Under the pieces are notes generated by a model. That model worked only from the letters and a program-made list of their open reading frames with translations. It was not told the DNA's origin and did not search any database. Below, piece by piece: positions 14,986 to 21,480 of a DNA stretch of 24,023 nucleotides. Made by a program: the position numbers and the translations under genes. This DNA is from Thermoplasmata archaeon (GTDB lineage Archaea; Thermoplasmatota; Thermoplasmata; JAGHBH01). Where the stretch lies: positions 1 to 24,023 of the forward strand of contig DAOVJP010000003.1 in the NCBI GenBank assembly GCA_030673205.1. Reading direction: 5' to 3'. The stretch's first letter is position 1. Each line of letters begins with the position of its first letter.

Positions 14986-15737
14986 TCTCTCACCGTTATC
15001 CTCTGTTGGTAGGAACGTATCGCCCTAAGAAAATCAATCTTTCTGAAGTTCGGCCAGTAGACATCCGTAAAATAGAGATGAGAGTGCGCGACCTGCCACA
15101 ATAAGAAGTTCGAGATCCGTTTCTCGCCGGAGGTCCGTATGACGAGTTCCAGCTCTGGGAATCCGCTGGTATAGAGGTAGGAATTCACCAGTTCTGCATC
15201 AATATCTATTACGCCGAGTTTTCCGGTTTTTACGTCTTTGGAGATTTGCCTGACGGCGTGGATTATCTCTTCCCGACTTCCATAGTTGAGGGCTATGTTG
15301 AAGAAGAACTCATCATGTTCTTTTGTCTTTTCTTCTGCATAGTGGATAGCCTCTTGGACACGTTCAGGGAGTTCGTTGGTCTTGCCCAGGGCCTTAATGC
15401 GTGTCTTGTTCTTGTGGATGCGCCCGTCATCCCCTATCTTTTTGAGGTTTTCCGCAAAGAGGTCCATGATGCCATCTATTTCTTCCGATGGCCTGTTCAT
15501 GTTCTCTGTTGAAAAGGCGAATACCGTTAGAACCTTGATGCCGAGTTCCTTGCTCCAGTTGAGGACATTCTCAAGGGTGCTCGCCCCATGCCTATATCCT
15601 TCAAGGGGGAGAAGGTCTCTTCCTTCCGCGAAGCGACGGTTGCCGTCCATGATAATGGCAACGTGGTTCGGGACGGGCTCCATCTTTATCTCCGAGAGCA
15701 GATTCCTCTCGTAGACAGTGTAAACGGGCTTGATCAA
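14982..15737 (-). CDS. uppS: Cis-prenyltransferase (undecaprenyl/polyprenyl diphosphate synthase)
   Basis: A 251-residue UPP-synthase-family enzyme. Motifs: HVAIIMDGNRRFA with the catalytic Asp at about residue 31, GYRHGASTLENVLNW, TVFAFSTENMNRP, FFFNIALNYGSREEI, VIRTSGEKRISNFLLW, and YFTDVYWPNF. These are the five conserved regions of the family. It condenses isopentenyl diphosphate in cis onto an allylic primer to make the long polyprenyl carrier used in archaeal glycosylation, or a shorter Z-prenyl product. The N-terminal Y-T-V-Y-E-R-N-L-L-S-E-I-K is typical of archaeal members, favouring the TTG start at 15737; the ATG at 15683 (MEPVPNH) with GGAG upstream is the alternative. Its operon neighbours suggest a special product rather than a housekeeping role. 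Confidence 0.92.
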   Translation of the reverse strand: MIKPVYTVYERNLLSEIKMEPVPNHVAIIMDGNRRFAEGRDLLPLEGYRHGASTLENVLNWSKELGIKVLTVFAFSTENMNRPSEEIDGIMDLFAENLKKIGDDGRIHKNKTRIKALGKTNELPERVQEAIHYAEEKTKEHDEFFFNIALNYGSREEIIHAVRQISKDVKTGKLGVIDIDAELVNSYLYTSGFPELELVIRTSGEKRISNFLLWQVAHSHLYFTDVYWPNFRKIDFLRAIRSYQQRITVRE

Positions 15738-15789
15738 TACCCCGGAACTTGTTATGCTTCATCCCTCCATGAACTAGACAATGTGCTCA

Positions 15790-15984
15790 TCATCGCGCCC
15801 CTCTAAAGCTAATGTGTTTGCATTTGGGGCATTTGTACATCTCTATGCGCGGCGGGTAGCCACCCATATTCTTGAACTTCCCCCAACAATCGGGGCAGAA
15901 TATCCGTCCGCAGTGGATGCACTGGATGAAATCGCCGAAGAGGAACGGCTTTTTTTCTCCGCAGAGATCACAATGTGATGCCAT
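15790..15984 (-). CDS. Treble-clef zinc microprotein 1
   Basis: A 64-residue protein with four Cys pairs: C-D-L-C, C-I-H-C, C-P-D-C and C-P-K-C. The framework CxxCGEKKPFLFGDFIQCxxC is shared with three neighbouring genes. The eight-Cys layout is that of a cross-brace, treble-clef zinc domain (RING/FYVE-like) binding two zinc ions. GAGGCGAGAGAC precedes the ATG. Such domains mediate protein or nucleic-acid contacts; no catalytic residue is visible. It is fifth of the clustered genes after TrmB and immediately before uppS, with about 52 bases between. Confidence 0.78.
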   Translation of the reverse strand: MASHCDLCGEKKPFLFGDFIQCIHCGRIFCPDCWGKFKNMGGYPPRIEMYKCPKCKHISFRGAR

Positions 15985-16008
15985 GTCTCTCGCCTCTCAC
16001 ATTTGTTT

Positions 16009-16173
16009 CTAAGCGCTATCACATATATGGCAGACAGGGATGGTTGTCTGGCTCTCGTCGAACCATCTGTACCGTGTTATACATTCCCTGCAATAGACAC
16101 AGCCACATCTACACTGTACCAGTTGGCCGAAGAGTGGTCTTTTCTTTCCACATTCTGAACATCTTTTTCTCAT
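16009..16173 (-). CDS. Treble-clef zinc microprotein 2
   Basis: A 54-residue protein starting MRKRCSECGKKRPLFGQLVQ. The Cys pairs are C-S-E-C, C-R-C-G-C, C-R-E-C and C-H-I-C. It keeps the CGKKxPLFG framework of its paralogues. The second pair is irregular (C-x-C-x-C), so one knuckle may be altered. The start at 16173 has AGAGGAAGAGAC upstream; the longer reading to 16269 runs into the neighbouring gene. It is one of four tandem paralogues in the operon. Confidence 0.72.
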   Translation of the reverse strand: MRKRCSECGKKRPLFGQLVQCRCGCVYCRECITRYRWFDESQTTIPVCHICDSA

Positions 16174-16204
16174 GTCTCTTCCTCTATCTCTGTGGCGTTG
16201 GCTA

Positions 16205-16375
16205 TTATCCGCATTTCGGGCATGAATCAACATAACTCTGACTCTTTCCGAACTTTGTGTATCCTGCATATTTTGACATGCACTCTTTGCAGCATTCGCT
16301 TCCGCAGTTCACACATTCGATGAAATGCCCGAAGAGTGGTTTCTTTTTTCCGCATTTCGCGCATTTTTTTGCCAT
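16205..16375 (-). CDS. Treble-clef zinc microprotein 3
   Basis: A 56-residue protein beginning MAKKCAKCGKKKPLFGHFIE, with Cys pairs C-A-K-C, C-V-N-C, C-K-E-C (plus an extra Cys in C-C-K-E-C) and a terminal C-P-K-C-G. It is closest to microprotein 2 in the first half. GGGAGGT lies about seven bases before the ATG at 16375, which starts one base after microprotein 4's stop, so the genes are tightly coupled. The longer frame to 16567 is rejected as overlap with microprotein 4. Confidence 0.75.
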   Translation of the reverse strand: MAKKCAKCGKKKPLFGHFIECVNCGSECCKECMSKYAGYTKFGKSQSYVDSCPKCG

Positions 16376-16376
16376 G

Positions 16377-16580
16377 CTATCTACCTCCCAGTCGGCTTTC
16401 TTCTTCTGCGTTCTCGTATTCTGGGGAGCAGGAGGGGCATGTGTCGATGTCTCCTCCTTTTTTGATTCCGAGGAATATCGCGGTGCAGGTCGGGCAGTAA
16501 AAAGAGTTGCAACCGTTGCACTTGATGAAGGACTCGAATGACGTGGGCTTTCGTTTGCATATGGCACAGGGTTCCGTCAT
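16377..16580 (-). CDS. Treble-clef zinc microprotein 4
   Basis: A 67-residue protein with Cys pairs C-A-I-C, C-N-G-C, C-P-T-C and C-P-S-C. It shares F-x-x-F-I-K-C-x-x-C with the other three but has lost the CGKKxPLFG consensus (it reads C-K-R-K-P-T-S-F-E-S-F), so it is the most diverged copy. It ends in an acidic/basic tail. Its ATG follows the TrmB stop by one base, making it the first zinc protein translated after the regulator. Confidence 0.75.
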   Translation of the reverse strand: MTEPCAICKRKPTSFESFIKCNGCNSFYCPTCTAIFLGIKKGGDIDTCPSCSPEYENAEEESRLGGR

Positions 16581-16581
16581 C

Positions 16582-17334
16582 CTACCCTACCTCTTGGGGA
16601 TTGTACATTCTGCCGAGGATGATATCTAAGAAGGCTACCATTTCTTTGCTTCGTGTCCATATCCCAAGAAGGTTCGATGCGTATTCTTCGTTCTTCCCTT
16701 CTATGCTGCCCAGGAGAATCTCCTCTCCGTCTACAATTAGGAGGCCAGCATCGGGGATGCTTGCGAATCCAACAGTCGCCTCGTTTTGCAGGGTCGTTAA
16801 AAGTTTCTGCTCTCGGAACCGGTTTGATGCGATAATATTTATCTTGACCCCCTGGTTCTTGAGTTTTTTGAATTTGGGGGCAATCTGTTTGAAAGCATCT
16901 GGAGGCAGGAAGGCGGTGACAATGTTGATCTCCTTCCGTGCTCCTTCTATCATCTCCATGACCTTCTTGATCACCTTGTCCCCCCTATATGTCACTATCT
17001 CACTGAGATGCATCATGGAATTTTCGTATAACGGGGACAATTTATCCAGCACACCTTCGGAAGATGCATTCATGGATTCCTTCTTACGTTGCACAACCTT
17101 CTCTGGGTCCACAGGCACATACGTCTTCGGCTTATCCGAGATCGATTTGATCCAGCCCTTTGATGTTAGTTTACCCATGATTGCATAGACCTTTGTACGA
17201 GAGTAACGTGTCATTGCGCTCAGCTTGCCCACGGTTCCTGACCCGACGGACACGAGCAATTTGTACACCGTTGCCTCGTCTGGGTCAAGGCCCAGGTCTT
17301 CAAGCATGGATTCTAGAGAGCGGACCATCTCCAT
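16582..17334 (-). CDS. TrmB-family transcriptional regulator
   Basis: A 250-residue protein. The N-terminus is the TrmB winged helix: L-E-D-L-G-L-D-P-D-E-A-T-V-Y-K-L-L, G-T-V-G-K-L-S-A-M-T-R-Y-S-R-T-K-V-Y-A-I-M-G-K-L as the recognition region, then G-W-I-K-S-I wing and Y-V-P-V-D-P. A helix linker leads to a C-terminal effector domain with A-R-K-E-I-N-I-V-T-A-F-L, the phospholipase-D-like fold seen in many archaeal TrmB proteins. The end L-L-G-I-W-T-R-S-K-E-M-V-A-F-L is typical. TrmB proteins repress or activate by ligand binding. The ATG at 17334 overlaps the previous stop (TGATG) with GGGAGG upstream. It probably controls this operon; the near-palindrome at 17691-17712 is a candidate target. 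Confidence 0.88.
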   Translation of the reverse strand: MEMVRSLESMLEDLGLDPDEATVYKLLVSVGSGTVGKLSAMTRYSRTKVYAIMGKLTSKGWIKSISDKPKTYVPVDPEKVVQRKKESMNASSEGVLDKLSPLYENSMMHLSEIVTYRGDKVIKKVMEMIEGARKEINIVTAFLPPDAFKQIAPKFKKLKNQGVKINIIASNRFREQKLLTTLQNEATVGFASIPDAGLLIVDGEEILLGSIEGKNEEYASNLLGIWTRSKEMVAFLDIILGRMYNPQEVG

Positions 17335-17666
17335 CAAGCCTCCCTTTTGATCCTTCTATCCTTCATGATTGCACGTGTGTAGTATGGTGCTCTTAATTGC
17401 GCTATCAAATCGTTTTTATTCATTTGAGGCAGACAAAATACTTGGTAAAACTCGCTCCGGGGAATCTTCACACCATTCTCATTGATGGTGATATGGCATC
17501 CCTCAAACTCGTAAGAGAACCCCATGCCTCCAGTCTGTAGAAACATCTCTCCCTCATGTGTCTCGATTCTATCCCATATTCTATCAAATGCTGCTTCCAT
17601 CTTTAACGCCCCATCGTTGTCTACCATGATGCTCCATAAGTACGGCGATTGTTGCACACATATCAT
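17334..17666 (-). CDS. Small alpha/beta protein of unknown function, first gene of the operon
   Basis: A 110-residue protein (or 97 from the ATG at 17627, which has GGAG close upstream). The core F-D-R-I-W-D-R-I-E-T-H-E-G-E-M-F, then G-F-S-Y-E-F-E-G-C-H-I-T-I-N, I-P-R-S-E-F-Y-Q-V-F, and Y-Y-T-R-A-I-M-K-D-R-R-I, resembles a small stand-alone domain I remember from bacterial hypothetical proteins ending in R-G-P-S-Y-x-x-A-I-x-x-D-x-R-I. I know of no defined function for it and the match is from memory. It is translationally coupled to TrmB by a TGATG overlap and follows the only clear promoter of the operon. Confidence 0.65.
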   Translation of the reverse strand: MICVQQSPYLWSIMVDNDGALKMEAAFDRIWDRIETHEGEMFLQTGGMGFSYEFEGCHITINENGVKIPRSEFYQVFCLPQMNKNDLIAQLRAPYYTRAIMKDRRIKREA

Positions 17667-17690
17667 CCACTCATTTCCTATGTAAGCAAC

Positions 17691-17712
17691 TAGATGTATA
17701 AAAATGTATCTA
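17691..17712 (-). promoter_or_regulatory. Promoter with near-palindromic operator for the TrmB operon
   Basis: TAGATGTATAAAAATGTATC followed by TA is an inverted repeat of two nine-base arms (TAGATGTAT and ATGTATCTA) matching at seven of nine positions around AAAA. On the minus strand it contains a TATA box, TTTTTATA, about 30 bases before the first start codon (17666). A dyad over the TATA box ahead of an operon that encodes TrmB is what an autoregulated promoter would look like. Binding is inferred. Confidence 0.5.
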
Positions 17713-17721
17713 AAAAAAAAA
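17712..17721 (-). terminator. T-run, possible archaeal terminator
   Basis: Ten consecutive T on the minus strand follow the integrase remnant region and precede the TrmB-operon promoter. Archaeal RNA polymerase stops at such runs without a hairpin. It would insulate the operon from upstream leftward transcription. Confidence 0.4.
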
Positions 17722-17883
17722 CAACCCGGGAAAACTCTCTGCTTTCACACCGTTCTCCGCGACAATCAAGAGAAAAACAGCCTATGCCCCATAGCCTGAA
17801 AGAAAAGTACAACATGTAACTCTGGGCCTCAGCCCACCACATATGCGGGGGTCATCGTCTCTATCCTAAAGAACAACTGTGTC

Positions 17884-18132
17884 TTATACTCCACTCCGCA
17901 ACTTCTTCGCCACCAGTTTGGCTAATTGGTCCCAACGTATCTCGTCGCCCTTGGTCATGGCATCCAGTATCTCATCTTGTATCAGATGTTCTTTCTTGGC
18001 GTATTCCTCAACTTTGAGTGCAGTTTCCAGGTCTAGAGGCATACCGTAGTTCTGACAGAATCGAGCAGCAACAGCGTTTTTCGTATCACACCTGGGGCAT
18101 TTCTGGGACGTGAGCTTTGATATTTTTGCCAT
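17884..18132 (-). pseudogene. C-terminal zinc-ribbon remnant of an archaeal tyrosine integrase
   Basis: The readable part is 82 residues from MAKISKLTSQKCPRC. The pattern C-P-R-C-x-T-x-N-x-x-x-A-x-F-C-x-x-x-G-M-P-L-D, then a helical tail beginning E-T-A-L-K-V-E-E-Y, is the zinc-ribbon extension found at the end of many archaeal XerA-like site-specific recombinases (usual form C-P-x-C ... N-P-x-x-x-F-C-x-x-C-G). The fourth Cys is Tyr (C-Q-N-Y-G). No catalytic domain (R...HxxR...Y) lies upstream; the frame soon reaches the duplicated oxidoreductase end. I read it as the leftover tail of the element's integrase. It might still be translated as a small protein, since the ATG is followed by clean coding sequence. 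Confidence 0.6.
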
Positions 18133-18243
18133 ACCGAACCGCGTTCCCCGCTCTGCAAATGGTGGGCCTGTCCATCCACGACGAAGGGGAAAACGGAGGA
18201 GGAAAGGGCGAACGTGGAAGGAGGGGGGGGAGGACACGGACGC

Positions 18244-18409
18244 AAAGGGAAAGGGGAAGAAAACCCTATTCTGAAACAAAGGCCGCGTCTATCCCCAACC
18301 TCTCCATGGTCTCCTCTGTGGGCCTTCCTTCTCTGTCCCATCCGCGGAGTCTGAATATCTCTTGGACCTGCTTCTCGAACATCTCTCTAGAGATCTTTTT
18401 TCCTTCCAT
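18244..18409. repeat. Direct repeat, proximal copy (3' end of the intact oxidoreductase gene)
   Basis: This copy forms the real end of the gene on the minus strand (stop at 18266-18268). It matches 12336-12501 with two identical blocks of 56 and 58 bases. Downstream of the stop a purine-rich stretch (18181-18265 on the plus strand) also loosely resembles 12280-12345, but its low complexity makes that part uncertain. Confidence 0.85.
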
Positions 18410-20059
18410 AAGGCCAGCAAAAGATTCTTCCTCATAGAAGCGTGGAGGGAGGACATCGTCCTCGTGCTTCCTGCCAGTGTGCATGGTGTATGCTCTTGAG
18501 AGTGTTTGTATGCGCTCTCCCACCAACAATAGTTCCTCTTCCGTGTATTCGATCCCCGTGGAGGCGTTTAGGAAAGGAACGAGGCGGTCGAAGCCGTATG
18601 GCAAGAAGTCACATACTACCAAACAATTGCGGGCGTTGACATCGTCCTGTCCCTTCTTGATGTATGCTGGCAGCCCTTTCAGTTCAAGGTTGCCCATCAT
18701 CTCATCCGTTGCACTCCAGAGTCTTGTGTGGCTGGCGAAATCGGATGTTGCCAATGCGAGGCCCATGGAATAGCTGCCCAGTGGGTTGACACCGGACAAT
18801 TCCATTCCCGCGGTGTTGATGGCAAAATAGTCGCTATCGTTCCCAATGCTCTTGGCGGCACGCCGCGTACCCTCTGCCAGTGTGTCCCCTATGTCCTCTC
18901 TCATTGCTATGCTCTTTATGAGGGCGTGGACGGTCTCTGCGGAGCCGAACTTTATCCTCTTGTTATCTTCTTCCGACAAAAGGCCTTTCTCGGCACATTC
19001 CATGGCGAAGGAGATGGTAATGCCGGTGGATATGGTGTCCATGCCATATTTGTCACAGAGCCAGTTGGCGGTGGCCACGGCCTTCGCGTTGTCCAACTCG
19101 CAGTTGGAGCCAAGGTAGGCGGCGGTCTCGTATTCCGGCCCCTCCATCTCTTTGCCATCCCAGTGGGCCATCTTGGAGCAGCGGATGACCGTGCATCCAT
19201 AGCATCCTTTGTTCTTCCATCCCAATTCTTTGCTCATGGCCTCTGATGTGATATTCTCATATCCGTCGAACTGTCCCTCCCGGAAGTTGTGTGTAGGGAG
19301 GAAACGTCCTGTCTCCTGTCCCATCCGTATCCACATCATGGTTCCCTGCTCGGTCCTCTTCTTTGCGCCCGGGTGCTCTTTGAGGTCTTCGGTGAGCTTT
19401 GCGGCCAGGCGCTTGAACTCCTCTTCGTCGTGGTATCCTACACCCTCTTTCCCGGTGGCCACCACGGCCTTGAGCATTTTGGAGCCCATCACCGCTCCCG
19501 CCCCTCCACGGCCATAATGGCGGTATAGTTCGGTGCATATACTGGCGAAACGTACAAGATTCTCTCCTGCCTGGCCTATGCATGCCACCTTACATTTGTC
19601 ATGCCTCTCCACAAGGAGCTTCTCTGTCTCGAACGCATCCTTGCCCCAGATATCAGCGGCGTCGTAGAATTCCACGCCTTCGGGGGAGAGCACGAGATAT
19701 ACTGGACCCTCGGCCGCGCCTTGTATGGAGACATAGTCCCATCCGGCACGCCGCATGGCTGGGCCGAAATGGCCTCCAGCATGGGAGTCCAGGAAGCCGC
19801 CGGTGAGGGGAGATCGGGTAACGACGGCGGATCGGGCGGAGGTCTGTATCAGAGAGCCGGTGAGGGGGCCGGTGACGAATATCAAAGGATTTTCGGAGTC
19901 CAGGGGGTCCTTGGAGGTGTCCTGTTCCACTAGCAGGGAGAGCCCAACTCCTTTCCCTCCCACGTATTTCCTCAGGGTATCCGGATCTATCCGCCCTTTC
20001 TTGAAGGTCTGTTGGGCCAGGTCTATTTCCAGATATCTGTCGCACATTCCCCCCACCAT
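18266..20059 (-). CDS. aor: Aldehyde:ferredoxin oxidoreductase (tungsten family)
   Basis: A 597-residue protein with the full AOR architecture. The N-terminal domain has VGGKGVGLSLL, FVTGPLTGS, SAVVTRSPLTGGFLDSHAGG and RAGWDYVSIQG, which bind the tungstopterin. The [4Fe-4S] ligands are C286-Y-G-C289-T-V-I-R-C294 and C483 in C-L-V-V-C-D-F; the spacing between the second and third Cys is one longer than I expect. N-P-L-G-S-Y-S-M-G-L-A is the second pterin segment. Family members oxidise aldehydes to carboxylates with ferredoxin as acceptor; the substrate here is not predictable. GGAGG precedes the ATG by eight bases. It starts four bases after the homoserine dehydrogenase stop. Its 3' end is duplicated at 12336-12501. 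Confidence 0.93.
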   Translation of the reverse strand: MVGGMCDRYLEIDLAQQTFKKGRIDPDTLRKYVGGKGVGLSLLVEQDTSKDPLDSENPLIFVTGPLTGSLIQTSARSAVVTRSPLTGGFLDSHAGGHFGPAMRRAGWDYVSIQGAAEGPVYLVLSPEGVEFYDAADIWGKDAFETEKLLVERHDKCKVACIGQAGENLVRFASICTELYRHYGRGGAGAVMGSKMLKAVVATGKEGVGYHDEEEFKRLAAKLTEDLKEHPGAKKRTEQGTMMWIRMGQETGRFLPTHNFREGQFDGYENITSEAMSKELGWKNKGCYGCTVIRCSKMAHWDGKEMEGPEYETAAYLGSNCELDNAKAVATANWLCDKYGMDTISTGITISFAMECAEKGLLSEEDNKRIKFGSAETVHALIKSIAMREDIGDTLAEGTRRAAKSIGNDSDYFAINTAGMELSGVNPLGSYSMGLALATSDFASHTRLWSATDEMMGNLELKGLPAYIKKGQDDVNARNCLVVCDFLPYGFDRLVPFLNASTGIEYTEEELLLVGERIQTLSRAYTMHTGRKHEDDVLPPRFYEEESFAGLMEGKKISREMFEKQVQEIFRLRGWDREGRPTEETMERLGIDAAFVSE

Positions 20060-20063
20060 GGTA

Positions 20064-21122
20064 TCATCCTCCGTGGTCGTGGAAACAGGTGGTCTCCCGA
20101 TGTATGGTCAATAGGTCTATGAGGACCGAATAGCCGGTCTCTATCTGGCCTGCCCCGGCGCCCTGGATGGTCACCGGGCCCATGAGGTCGGTCTCGAATG
20201 TGAGGGCGTTGGTTGCCCCGCTAACGCCGGCAAGCGGGTCGCTGAGTGGGAGTTTGACGGGTTTCACAGATGCGACGATCTTGCCCCCTTCGATCCTGGT
20301 GGTGCCGATGAGCTTGTACCTCTTTTTCTCGGCGGCGGCCTGTTCGATGTCCTGACTCGTTATCTGGGAGATGCCTTTCCTATCTACGTCGGGCGCCTTC
20401 AGGTCCGCTCCGAGCACCACATTGGATAGTATGAGGACCTTCGCCATGGCATCAAAGCCTTCCACATCTGCGGTGGGGTCTGCTTCAGCATAGCCGAGCT
20501 TCTGGGCCATCTCGAGAGCTTCTTGGTAGGGCATTCCCTCCGATTCCATCTTGCAAAGGATGAAATTGGTGGTGCCGTTGAGTATGCCTCTCACTCCCGT
20601 GACCTTGTTGCCTGCCAGCGCATAGTCCAGCAAAGAAAAGATAGGGGTGCCGCTCATCACCGTACCCTCATATTTGAAGAAGGCGCCGTTCTCCTCCGCC
20701 AATTTAGCCAGTTCCCGGTGGAACAGGGCAGATGGTCCTTTGTTTGTGGTCGCAACGTTCTTCCCGGCTTTGAACGCCTCGCGGAAGTATGTGGAGGCTG
20801 GCTCCCCGGTCTTCACATCGGTGAAGGATACCTCCACGATGGTGTCCGCAGAGGTGCGCTTTATAGTTTCCAGAGGGTCGAGGCCATATGTCGCGCCATC
20901 CACCTTGAACTCCTCTATGTTCTTCTTCGCCTCCAAATGGTCTATGAACGAAGCTAGAGGTATCCCGTTCTCCGCCATGAGCGACCCCTTCATCTTGTCC
21001 GATACCGCCACCAACTGGATCTCAAAGCCATATCGGTCCCTGAGGAACTCCTCTTTGTCCCTCAATATCTTCAACAGTCCCTGTCCTACTACTCCACATC
21101 CTATTAGTGCTATCTTCTGCAT
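20064..21122 (-). CDS. hom: Homoserine dehydrogenase
   Basis: A 352-residue enzyme without an ACT domain. The Rossmann start is KIALIGCGVVGQGLLKIL. The catalytic region has VATTNKGPSALFHRELAKLA (the conserved Lys), YEGTVMSGTPIFSLLDYALAG, GILNGTTNFILCKMESEG and LGYAEADPTADVEGFDAMAK, the family signature. It reduces aspartate semialdehyde to homoserine for threonine and methionine synthesis. The ATG at 21122 is chosen because AGGAGGA lies nine bases upstream; the frame continues to 21206 without family similarity. It forms a tight two-gene unit with the oxidoreductase, an unusual partner with no obvious metabolic link. Confidence 0.93.
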   Translation of the reverse strand: MQKIALIGCGVVGQGLLKILRDKEEFLRDRYGFEIQLVAVSDKMKGSLMAENGIPLASFIDHLEAKKNIEEFKVDGATYGLDPLETIKRTSADTIVEVSFTDVKTGEPASTYFREAFKAGKNVATTNKGPSALFHRELAKLAEENGAFFKYEGTVMSGTPIFSLLDYALAGNKVTGVRGILNGTTNFILCKMESEGMPYQEALEMAQKLGYAEADPTADVEGFDAMAKVLILSNVVLGADLKAPDVDRKGISQITSQDIEQAAAEKKRYKLIGTTRIEGGKIVASVKPVKLPLSDPLAGVSGATNALTFETDLMGPVTIQGAGAGQIETGYSVLIDLLTIHRETTCFHDHGG

Positions 21123-21198
21123 CTTGTCCTTCCTCCTACAAAGTGATCGAGATATAGTGATGTTGTGGGGAGATGAATACGGGAAAGATGGACTGACA

Positions 21199-21456
21199 AG
21201 GAACACTTCGTGCTCCTTTTGCCGAAGGCGGCTCTGCCGCCTGAGCGGGTGGAGCTAGCTCCACCTACGCCACTTCCCCTGAAGGGAAAGATGGACTGGG
21301 GGGATTTGATACGCCGAGAACGCCTCTGGCGTTCCGTCTTTCGAGCTTGCTCCTAGCAAGCGAACAAGCGGAACTTTTGTTCCGCTTTGCAACTCCCCCT
21401 TGGGTCATCGTTGCAATTGGTTAATGGACAAGCGAGGAACACTTTGTGCTCCTCGC
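21199..21456. repeat. Chain of short inverted repeats (hairpin array)
   Basis: At least eight compact hairpins occur in about 260 bases: 21199-21217 (AGGAACAC/GTGCTCCT), 21227-21241 (GGCGGC-TCT-GCCGCC), 21248-21265 (perfect palindrome GGTGGAGCTAGCTCCACC), 21274-21288 (TTCCC/GGGAA), 21318-21334 (GAACGCC-TCT-GGCGTTC), 21345-21361 (GCTTGCT-CCT-AGCAAGC), 21366-21387 (AAGCGGAAC-TTTT-GTTCCGCTT), 21387-21416 (TTGCAAC/GTTGCAA) and 21432-21456 (GCGAGGAACAC/GTGCTCCTCGC, one mismatch). Most have perfect 6-9 bp stems with 3-4 base loops and different sequences. The array fills the gap between hom and tRNA-Ala; no gene is present. Confidence 0.85.
21271..21309. repeat. Duplicated tRNA-Ala 3' end plus flank
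   Basis: The 39 bases here repeat 21460-21499 with one indel. They comprise 21 bases of flank (including the TTCCC/GGGAA hairpin) and the discriminator plus the last 17 bases of the tRNA-Ala gene (on the minus strand). The two copies are 189 bases apart and enclose hairpins. Duplicated tRNA 3' ends are the classical mark left by integration at a tRNA gene. Confidence 0.8.
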
Positions 21457-21480
21457 GCCCACTTCCCCTGAAGGGAAAGA

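Larger units (their letters stand above)
12343..18375. mobile_element. Putative decayed integrative element inserted at the 3' end of the oxidoreductase gene
   Basis: The interval is bounded by direct repeats of the 3' end of the gene at 18266-20059. The copy next to the body keeps the gene intact and the far copy is a stranded fragment, the usual result of site-specific integration into a gene's 3' end. A piece resembling the zinc-ribbon tail of an archaeal tyrosine recombinase lies just inside the intact copy (17884-18132). No intact integrase, replication or transfer gene is seen, so if real the element is fixed. Alternative: segmental duplication of the gene's end followed by decay. Confidence 0.5.
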
